17,912 nt of DNA. Source: VMCP01 sp965659745 (GTDB taxonomy: Bacteria > Bacteroidota > Bacteroidia > NS11-12g > UBA955). Below are positions 7,404-13,374 of this stretch, one piece after another. Under the pieces are notes generated by a model. It worked only from the letters and a program-made list of their open reading frames with translations. It did no database searches and was not told the DNA's origin. The stretch lies in NCBI GenBank assembly GCA_965659745.1, contig CBFHXF010000041.1, forward strand, positions 1 to 17,912, given 5' to 3'. How positions within the stretch are numbered: the first letter of the stretch is position 1; every line of letters begins with the position of its first letter. The position numbers and the translations under genes were made by a program.

Positions 7404-7514
7404 CTAATCTTCTTCTTTATTAGGTGTTTTAAGCACTTTATAGAAAAAGTAACCGGTAACGGCAGTTACGAATAACTGCGTTAATATCATGGTAATTAAT
7501 GCGCCGTTGCTCAT
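7404..7514 (-). CDS. metS: MetS-type small subunit of the NSS transporter
   Basis: A 36-residue single-span membrane peptide, starting MSNGALITMILTQ and ending KTPNKEED. It has one hydrophobic helix (about residues 5-24) and a charged cytoplasmic-type tail. Small subunits like this (MetS in Corynebacterium MetPS, and relatives in many phyla) are encoded directly after neurotransmitter:sodium-symporter genes and are required for uptake by the partner in the characterised case. Its ATG overlaps the symporter stop as ATGA (7511-7514), which strongly supports a real, translationally coupled gene despite the short length. It is likely to pair with the 619-residue symporter just upstream. Confidence 0.85.
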   Translation of the reverse strand: MSNGALITMILTQLFVTAVTGYFFYKVLKTPNKEED

Positions 7515-9370
7515 TGTTTTAACTTTCTTTTTTTGTTAGCGAGGTGTACCAAAATGGCTAAATAGAGAAATAATCCCAACAGCATCATTCGGGCAAAACC
7601 TCTGTAAAAGATAGGATTTACATGCCAACCCTGCGCAATAGGGAAACCCGCTTGAATTATTTGTCCAGGCTTTACATCTATAACATCATCTACATTGCTC
7701 AGCTCCACTTGCTTGGTATTTTCGATAGTACTGAGTTGGTCTAAAGAAATCAATGGGCTTTTGGGTACTTCGCCAATGACGATTACGGGTAATATACCTT
7801 CTTCACCAGGTATAACTTCGGTAATTATTCCATCGGAAGGGGCTTCATATACGGTCGAGAACCAATCGCGATTGTGTTTGATATCGCTGTTCGTTATTTG
7901 TCCAATTATGCTATTAGATTCGTCAAAAACCCACTCTTCTTTAAAGGCTTTTTCCCAATCGTTGTTCTTAGGTAAAACCAAACTACCAACGAAAATGATC
8001 AAGAGCATCGTTGGGGTAATATACTTTAAAATGGGCTTGTATATTTTAGGAAGGGTGATATCTGCGCCTTGATTGATTTCGTCCCAACCCTTGTCGATTC
8101 CAAAAATCCAACCGAATAAAATGCTTTCGGCAAGTGCAAAAACCACCAAAACTACGGTTCCCGCCCAGTAATCATATTGATCAAAAACGCCTTCTTTGAA
8201 GAAAAGTACAGTGGGAAGTCCCATGATGAGCGTCACGATTCCGAAAGTAATGGCTGATTTTTTAATACTGTATCCAAATTCGTCTTGCATGAAACCCATC
8301 CAAGGAGTTCCCATAGCTAATGATGAAGTAATTCCAGCGAAAAACAAAAGCCCGAACCACATAAAACCTGCGGCGGTGGCCAAAGCCGTTCCCCATTTTC
8401 CAAATAAATAGGGCATGGTTTGAAATGCCATAGAAAAGGAAGCATTTTCTTTTACCCAATCTAATCCGAGATATCCAACGGCGATAGGAATTACAATAGA
8501 GGCCCCTAATACGATTTCAACAAAGCCATTCATCCAACCTGCGGCCATGGCGTTTAAAGCCACATCTTGCTTGGGTTTTACATAAGCAGCATAACAATGT
8601 ATGGTTCCCATACCCACGGAAAGCGTGAAAAATATTTGTCCGGCTGCCGCCAACCATACTTTGGCATCCCAAAGGTTATTAAAGTCTGGTTTCCATAAGA
8701 AATCCAACCCTAAAAAGGCATTACAGTCGGTACAACCTGCTGGAGCGCCGTTGCTTCCTAAAGTAAGACCGCGCACCGCAAGAAAAACGCCGAAGGCAAT
8801 TAACAAAGGCATCCCTATTTTAGCTACCTTCTCAACACCGCCTTCCAGTCCTTTTGAAAGTATGTACACGTTTATGGCCAAACAGAAAATATAAATAACC
8901 ACAGGCTCAAAAGGAATGCCCATGGTATTGGTGTTTAGGTCAACATAACGGCCAAATAATTGGGCTACTTCAAATTGATTTAAGCCGCTAAACGTTTGTT
9001 TTAAGGAATGAAAAACATAGCTTAAAGTCCAACTTTCAATATAAGTGTAATACGCGGCTACAGCAATATTGGTAAAGATTCCGAATACCCCAATATATTT
9101 CCAAAGACGCTTTTTGCCCATATTGTCTAATATAAACGGAGTGCAATGATTGCCATTTCTACCACCAAAACGCCCGGTAGACCATTCTATCCATAAAAGG
9201 GGTATTCCCATTAAGAAAAAGCACACTAAATAAGGTATAATGAAGGTTCCACCACCGTTATTTATAGCTTGAACGGGAAATCGAAGGAAGTTTCCAAGAC
9301 CTACGGCGTTACCCGCCATCGCCAGTATCAAACCGACGCGGGTTCCCCATGATTGTTTATCTTTACTCAT
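7511..9370 (-). CDS. LeuT-type sodium-dependent amino acid symporter with periplasmic insert
   Basis: An NSS (SNF) family secondary transporter, 619 aa, expected to import amino acids with Na+ across the inner membrane. It aligns with LeuT without gaps at the start: GNAVGLGNFLRF holds Asn21, Ala22, Val23 and Asn27 of the Na+ sites and Arg30 of the gate. TM3 has YYTYIESW (Tyr108), TM6 QIFFTLSVGMG, TM7 Asn281, and TM8 AGITSSLAM. Glu285 aligns with LeuT Glu290, which predicts chloride independence. LeuT pocket residues Phe259 and Ile359 are Met254 and Met353 here, so the substrate probably differs from leucine. The loop before TM12 is about 120 residues against about 20 in LeuT. A pair of cysteines, GCTDC (212-216), lies in the TM5-TM6 loop region. 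The gene follows the DAHP synthase by 42 bp and overlaps metS by 4 nt. Confidence 0.95.
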   Translation of the reverse strand: MSKDKQSWGTRVGLILAMAGNAVGLGNFLRFPVQAINNGGGTFIIPYLVCFFLMGIPLLWIEWSTGRFGGRNGNHCTPFILDNMGKKRLWKYIGVFGIFTNIAVAAYYTYIESWTLSYVFHSLKQTFSGLNQFEVAQLFGRYVDLNTNTMGIPFEPVVIYIFCLAINVYILSKGLEGGVEKVAKIGMPLLIAFGVFLAVRGLTLGSNGAPAGCTDCNAFLGLDFLWKPDFNNLWDAKVWLAAAGQIFFTLSVGMGTIHCYAAYVKPKQDVALNAMAAGWMNGFVEIVLGASIVIPIAVGYLGLDWVKENASFSMAFQTMPYLFGKWGTALATAAGFMWFGLLFFAGITSSLAMGTPWMGFMQDEFGYSIKKSAITFGIVTLIMGLPTVLFFKEGVFDQYDYWAGTVVLVVFALAESILFGWIFGIDKGWDEINQGADITLPKIYKPILKYITPTMLLIIFVGSLVLPKNNDWEKAFKEEWVFDESNSIIGQITNSDIKHNRDWFSTVYEAPSDGIITEVIPGEEGILPVIVIGEVPKSPLISLDQLSTIENTKQVELSNVDDVIDVKPGQIIQAGFPIAQGWHVNPIFYRGFARMMLLGLFLYLAILVHLANKKRKLKQ

Positions 9371-9372
9371 GC

Positions 9373-9404
9373 TCAGCCCCCGAAGATAATAGTGGCGGGG
9401 CTGA
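9373..9404 (-). promoter_or_regulatory. Hairpin directly before the symporter start codon
   Basis: On the minus strand an 8-bp perfect stem, TCAGCCCC with GGGGCTGA, encloses a 16-nt loop and ends two bases before the symporter ATG. The 3' arm includes the only G-rich stretch (GGGGG) that could serve for ribosome binding. It fills most of the 42-bp gap after the DAHP synthase and is preceded, not followed, by a run of nine U, so it is not a normal terminator for that gene. A translational control element or attenuator is possible. Confidence 0.5.
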
Positions 9405-9412
9405 AAAAAAAA

Positions 9413-10270
9413 TTAAGAAGGGATATTCACGTTAGGAGATTGAAAATCGAAGCGTTTTTCATTAATTGCTGCGATTTGAGAGAGTTTCAAGATCAATTTT
9501 TCTAGTTGGTCTAAATAAATGCTCTGTTCCCCATCACTAAGTGCTTCTGCGGGCTGATTGTGAACCTCTACAATTAATCCATCGGCACCAGCGGCTATGG
9601 CTGCAGCACTCATGGGTGAAACCAACTCTCTTACTCCAGTACCCTGACTAGGGTCTACAATAATGGGTAGGTGACTCAGGTTTTTTACTAATGGAATGGC
9701 AGATAAATCAAGGGTATTGCGAGTAGCGGTTTCAAAAGTACGTATGCCGCGTTCGCAAAGAATTACTTTTTCATTTCCACCAGAAACAATGTATTCAGCG
9801 GCCAATAACCATTCTTCAATAGTACTGCTCATGCCGCGTTTCAATAAAACGGGTTTGTTATTTTTACTCAAGGCACGCAGTAACGGGTAGTTCTGCATGT
9901 TGCGGGTTCCTACTTGAAAAATATCGACGTAGTCGTTGAACTCATCTACTTTGTCAATACTCATGATTTCAGAAACTACCGCTAATCCGTGCGCGTCGGC
10001 CGCTTTGCGCATCATTACTAGGCCTTCTGTTTTCAAGCCTTGGAATGAATAGGGACTCGTACGTGGTTTGTAGGCACCACCGCGCATGAACTTTATATTT
10101 TGCTTGGAAAGAAATTCGCTAATAGTGAAAATTTGTTCCTCATTTTCGACGGCACAGGGACCCGCAATCATCATCAATTCTTTGCCGATTTCTACGCCAT
10201 TAACCGTAAATGTGGTGTCGGTGGGTTTCCACTCCCGACTTACTAATTGATAGGGTTTGCGATTGCTCAT
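9413..10270 (-). CDS. DAHP synthase-like enzyme (type I beta), missing a metal-ligand His
   Basis: A 285-residue 3-deoxy-7-phosphoheptulonate synthase of the type I beta group (AroA/AroG(beta), also related to KdsA). Its reaction would join phosphoenolpyruvate and erythrose-4-phosphate as the first step of aromatic amino acid synthesis. It is a bare barrel, with no N-terminal ferredoxin-like domain and no chorismate mutase fusion. Motifs: AGPCAVE (Cys39), KPRTSPYSFQGL (68-79), GTRNMQN (121-127), KRGM (144-147), ERGIRTFE (173-180), VDPSQGTG (205-212) and IVEVH (Glu235), then Asp246. Type I beta enzymes and KdsA-like relatives usually have His in the VDPSH or ATHS position that binds the metal; here it is Gln209 (codon CAG at 9644-9646). 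The gene sits in an operon between the DUF4270 lipoprotein and an amino acid symporter. Confidence 0.88.
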   Translation of the reverse strand: MSNRKPYQLVSREWKPTDTTFTVNGVEIGKELMMIAGPCAVENEEQIFTISEFLSKQNIKFMRGGAYKPRTSPYSFQGLKTEGLVMMRKAADAHGLAVVSEIMSIDKVDEFNDYVDIFQVGTRNMQNYPLLRALSKNNKPVLLKRGMSSTIEEWLLAAEYIVSGGNEKVILCERGIRTFETATRNTLDLSAIPLVKNLSHLPIIVDPSQGTGVRELVSPMSAAAIAAGADGLIVEVHNQPAEALSDGEQSIYLDQLEKLILKLSQIAAINEKRFDFQSPNVNIPS

Positions 10271-10292
10271 CTAAGTACGAAACGAATATAAT

Positions 10293-11618
10293 CTAATTTA
10301 GTTTGGTATAAGTAACGTGTAATTTTGTTTTAGTATGATCAATAATACTCCGNNNNNNNNNNNNNNNNNNNNNNNNNNNNNNNNNNNNNNNNNNNNNNNN
10401 NNNNNNNNNNNNNNNNNNNNNNNNNNNNNNNNNNNNNNNNNNNNNNNNNNNNNNNNNNNNNNNNNNNNNNNNNNNNNNNNNNNNNNNNNNNNNNNNNNNC
10501 CCGTAATTCGACAAGGAAGCCGCATCCTCGATAAGAAAGTTCCTACGTGAATCTTTGCTCGCAGGTTGGAAAAGGTTCAAACGCGGTGCCGCAAAGAAAT
10601 ATTCGCTGTAATTTTTTATTGAAAATTCGATGTAGGCATTATTGATAGCCACATTGTTTTGGGAAATTAAATCGAAAAGTTGAGGGATTTGAATGCGAGT
10701 TTTTACACCATTGAGCGCTTGGCAATACGTTTCTTCAAAAGTAGAATCAGGTGCATTGAGTTGTTCCTGTACCCAGTAAGGATAAGGTCCAGTTTTACCG
10801 TTGTTAATGGTTTGCTTTCTGCCAGAAAACCCAAAAACAAAGGTATTGGAGTCGCCATAATACAATAATATTTTGGCTCTATAATCTAACGACAATATGT
10901 TATTAACGTCAAAAACAGAAAAACAACCTTCCCCAGAGGGTATCATTTGGGTGTTTTGTGGCAAAATAGCAATCCCTTTAAAATGTTTATCTAAACCATC
11001 ATTGGTTTCATAGGCCTCTTTAGGTAAAGACATCAGCTTTTCGGCCATTTCGGTAGATAGCTTTACCCGGATTCCGTTATAAGGCCTCAACTTTGTTTTA
11101 CGATACCGAACGCTGTCTTTGTAGGTATTGTTTAAAGAGCCCCTATAAATGGTACTGATATCCCTGTCAATGGCCACGGTATCGGTTTGATAATAGGTTT
11201 TATTGATGTCGATAGATTCCGTGATCGGATAAATGCCCAGCTCTAATGGATAATTACGATTTCCGTAGTGATTCAGTCCGTCTACCGTAGGTATGAATAA
11301 CACAGCAGAATCGGGTGTAAGCGTATTCGGAAAATTAGAATTGGGCTCAATTAAAATCAAATCGGCATACATATTGGCCGTGCTTCTGCCCAAAAAGGGA
11401 TCATTAATAGAGCCTATTAAGCAGTAGCTAAGGCCGTTACCCGGTAAAGAATCTTCTTTAACCGTTTGCGTTCTCAATTGGAAGGTATCCCGAATCTCTA
11501 GCCCAAGTTGTCCGTTAGACGACTTTCCTGGTAAGATTATGTTTCCTTCGCGTTTCTGACAAGAGGCAACCCCTCCTATGAGGAGCAGATAAAGCGCAAT
11601 TTTAGAGAGGAACTTCAC
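10293..11618 (-). CDS. DUF4270 lipoprotein, interrupted by an assembly gap
   Basis: A predicted exported lipoprotein of the DUF4270 family, 441 codons including 49 unknown. The first 20 residues form a lipoprotein signal peptide (basic MKFLSK, hydrophobic IALYLLLIGG, lipobox VASC with Cys20). The mature part is rich in beta-strand-like sequence. Family function is not established. A 147-base N run (10353-10499) removes the region near the C-terminus; both flanks read in the same frame, and the last residues (LHVTYTKLN) resemble the usual DUF4270 ending, so the gene is probably intact. It follows the glycogen-synthase-like gene by 32 bp and precedes the DAHP synthase by 22 bp. Adjacency of DUF4270 and this glycogen-synthase-like protein is, to my knowledge, recurrent in Bacteroidota. 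Confidence 0.85.
   Translation of the reverse strand: MKFLSKIALYLLLIGGVASCQKREGNIILPGKSSNGQLGLEIRDTFQLRTQTVKEDSLPGNGLSYCLIGSINDPFLGRSTANMYADLILIEPNSNFPNTLTPDSAVLFIPTVDGLNHYGNRNYPLELGIYPITESIDINKTYYQTDTVAIDRDISTIYRGSLNNTYKDSVRYRKTKLRPYNGIRVKLSTEMAEKLMSLPKEAYETNDGLDKHFKGIAILPQNTQMIPSGEGCFSVFDVNNILSLDYRAKILLYYGDSNTFVFGFSGRKQTINNGKTGPYPYWVQEQLNAPDSTFEETYCQALNGVKTRIQIPQLFDLISQNNVAINNAYIEFSIKNYSEYFFAAPRLNLFQPASKDSRRNFLIEDAASLSNYGXXXXXXXXXXXXXXXXXXXXXXXXXXXXXXXXXXXXXXXXXXXXXXXXXRSIIDHTKTKLHVTYTKLN
10353..10499. other. Assembly gap, 147 Ns
   Basis: Undetermined bases inside the DUF4270 gene. Unlike the first gap, the flanks do not repeat each other, so real sequence is missing. 147 is divisible by three and the frame is continuous across it, but the true length is unknown. 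Confidence 0.99.
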
Positions 11619-11650
11619 GAGGTGATAGTCGAAGTGAGGTCTATTATAGA

Positions 11651-12454
11651 TTAAGACATTAATTTTTCGTAAAACGAAACATAGTCTTCCTGTATGTTAT
11701 CGTCGGTATGGCGCATTACCAATTTGCCTTCAAGGAAATCTTCAACAGATTTATGAGCTTCTGCACAACCGGTAACGATGGCATCGGAATGTTTTACGGC
11801 TCCTATGTTTATTTGATTTACAGAACCATTACCAAAGCATTCCAAACAAGAATCGTCGATGCTATTCATGCTGGCTTTGCGCATGAAATCAGAACCGAGA
11901 GAATCATTGCAAGCTTCATGGTAAACGCTGTAAACAATTTTAGCGTTTGAAAAAACCGGTTCATTCTTGTAAATAGTTTTTAAATACAGGGGAATCAAAC
12001 TCGTCATCCAACCTTGGCAGTGAATAATATCCGGCGCCCAGCCCAATTTCTTTACGGTTTCCATTACGCCTTTGCAGAAGAAGATCGTCCGCTCGTCGTT
12101 GTCATCAAAAAATTTACCGTCGTCGTCATTGAACACATTTTTACGGTGAAAAAAGTCTTCGTTATCTAAAAAGTACACCTGCATCTTGGTATTGGGAACC
12201 GATGCTACTTTGATGATCAACGGATTGTCGTTATCGTCGATGGAAATGTTAATGCCCGACAATCGTACGACTTCATGCAAACGATTACGGCGCTCATTGA
12301 TTACACCAAACCGCGGGACTAAAATACGTATTTCATTGTCTTGTTCTTGCAATGCTTGGGGCAGCATGCGGGTAATCGTTGCGAGTGGAGAAGTCTCAAG
12401 AAAGGGAGACATTTCAGAACTAACAAACAACACTCTTTTCTTTTTTACTTCCAT
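11651..12454 (-). CDS. Stand-alone GT5 N-domain ('glycogen/starch synthase'-like) protein
   Basis: A 267-residue protein matching the N-terminal Rossmann half of GT5 glycogen/starch synthases: VLFVSSEMSPF (8-18), then ALQEQDNEIRILVPRFG, VYFLDNEDFF, and PDIIHCQGWMTSLIPLYLK, which corresponds to the DWHT..vP.YL region. Full synthases are about 480 aa, and the C-terminal half that binds ADP-glucose is absent. The loop that is KTGGL(G/A)D in active enzymes reads ETSPLATI (20-27), so the substrate-binding Lys and the GG are lost. Glycogen synthesis is therefore unlikely. Databases usually call such proteins glycogen synthase. This short form recurs in Bacteroidota, as I recall it, so it is a conserved family rather than a recent truncation. 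It heads the minus-strand operon and is divergent from panC. Confidence 0.85.
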   Translation of the reverse strand: MEVKKKRVLFVSSEMSPFLETSPLATITRMLPQALQEQDNEIRILVPRFGVINERRNRLHEVVRLSGINISIDDNDNPLIIKVASVPNTKMQVYFLDNEDFFHRKNVFNDDDGKFFDDNDERTIFFCKGVMETVKKLGWAPDIIHCQGWMTSLIPLYLKTIYKNEPVFSNAKIVYSVYHEACNDSLGSDFMRKASMNSIDDSCLECFGNGSVNQINIGAVKHSDAIVTGCAEAHKSVEDFLEGKLVMRHTDDNIQEDYVSFYEKLMS

Positions 12455-12488
12455 AAGCTTGGTTGTGTTCCTTCAGAAGGACAGTTTA

Positions 12489-12521
12489 CAAAATTAACGA
12501 AAAAAATTCGACTTTTCAAAA
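12489..12521 (-). promoter_or_regulatory. Promoter of the minus-strand operon
   Basis: On the minus strand TTTTG (12521-12517) is followed after a 20-nt spacer by TAATTTTG (12496-12489). This matches the Bacteroidota TTG(N19-21)TAnnTTTG promoter in both boxes and spacing. It lies 34 nt before the ATG at 12454 and would drive the five-gene operon down to metS. This is the best-formed promoter in the window. Confidence 0.75.
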
Positions 12522-12540
12522 CAAATCCTTAGGTTCTCCC

Positions 12541-12548
12541 TTTATTTG
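12541..12548 (+). promoter_or_regulatory. Possible -7 box of panC
   Basis: TTTATTTG differs from TAnnTTTG at the second base only and lies 16 nt before the panC ATG at 12565. It has no clear -33 partner. It sits back to back with the operon promoter on the other strand, within the 110-bp divergent region 12455-12564. Confidence 0.35.
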
Positions 12549-12564
12549 CAGGGCTTTTTGGACC

Positions 12565-13374
12565 ATGAAATTGTTTTTTACCCGTAAAAAATGGCAACAA
12601 TACCGCGAATCACTGGCCGGAAGCTTGGGATTTGTGCCCACGATGGGGGCGCTGCACGATGGACATCTTAAATTGGTGCACCAAGCGAAACAGCATCACG
12701 ATGCCGTTGTGGTGAGCATTTTTGTAAATCCCAAACAATTCAACAAACAAGAAGACCTCTTAAACTATCCCAAAACCCTTTTTGAAGATTTGGTGAAGCT
12801 CCAAAATGCGGGCGTAAACGCGGTTTTTTTACCCAACTTGGGGGAAGTTTATCCGCTAAACGATAATTACGTAACGGCTTTGCCGGGGAAATCTGCGGTA
12901 GGTCTCGAAGGCGATTTTAGACCGGGTCATTTCGAAGGCGTGGTGAATGTAGTCGATCGTTTGTTTCATTGGATCAATCCGCATACTGCTTTTTTTGGGC
13001 AAAAAGACTTGCAACAGTGTTTGGTTATTCAAGAATTTGCGGCCAAGAAATACCCGAATTTAAATATAACTACGGTAGCTACCGAAAGAGAATCGTCTGG
13101 ACTTGCCATGAGCAGCAGGAATATGCGCCTTTCCACTGAGGGGCGTGAAAAAGCGGCCGCGATATTCTATGTGCTGAACCGACTAAAAGACTTCCCCCGA
13201 GAGAGAGATTGGGCTATTTCGTATTTGGCAGAAAATGGCATTTCTACGGAATATTTACAGGAGATCAATTTGCAATTGTCAACGGCTGACGGTGAGATGA
13301 ATAGGGCTTGGGTATTTGCGGGCTATTTAGAAGGAATTCGATTGATTGACAATATAATGTATCAATTCAATTAA
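12565..13374 (+). CDS. panC: Pantothenate synthetase
   Basis: PanC condenses D-pantoate and beta-alanine with ATP to form pantothenate for coenzyme A synthesis in the cytoplasm. I chose the ATG at 12565 (MKLFFTRKKWQQYRESL): the family starts here, and the frame's upstream extension to 12463 would cover the divergent promoter. The protein is 269 aa, near the normal 280. Motifs: PTMGALHDGHL with the nucleotide-binding HxGH (His31, His34), FVNPKQFN (53-60), GDFRPGHFEGV (116-126), FFGQKDLQQ (143-151) and the KMSKS-like MSSRN (182-186). panD is not adjacent. Its stop codon overlaps that of the convergent WG-repeat gene, so no terminator fits between them. Confidence 0.96.
   Translation: MKLFFTRKKWQQYRESLAGSLGFVPTMGALHDGHLKLVHQAKQHHDAVVVSIFVNPKQFNKQEDLLNYPKTLFEDLVKLQNAGVNAVFLPNLGEVYPLNDNYVTALPGKSAVGLEGDFRPGHFEGVVNVVDRLFHWINPHTAFFGQKDLQQCLVIQEFAAKKYPNLNITTVATERESSGLAMSSRNMRLSTEGREKAAAIFYVLNRLKDFPRERDWAISYLAENGISTEYLQEINLQLSTADGEMNRAWVFAGYLEGIRLIDNIMYQFN

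Noticed and set aside
9373..9412. Hairpin next to a homopolymer as a terminator of the DAHP synthase gene
   Set aside because: On the coding (minus) strand the U run precedes the hairpin. An intrinsic terminator needs the U tract after it, so I list it as a possible regulatory hairpin instead.
11651..12454. Recent truncation (pseudogene) of a full glycogen synthase
   Set aside because: The frame is clean, the remaining sequence shows no C-domain remnants before the next gene, and short homologues are recalled across Bacteroidota. It is more likely a stable short family.
12463..12564. Extended panC start at 12463
   Set aside because: The extra 34 residues do not resemble the family and the region holds the divergent operon promoter. 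The ATG at 12565 fits the usual PanC N-terminus.
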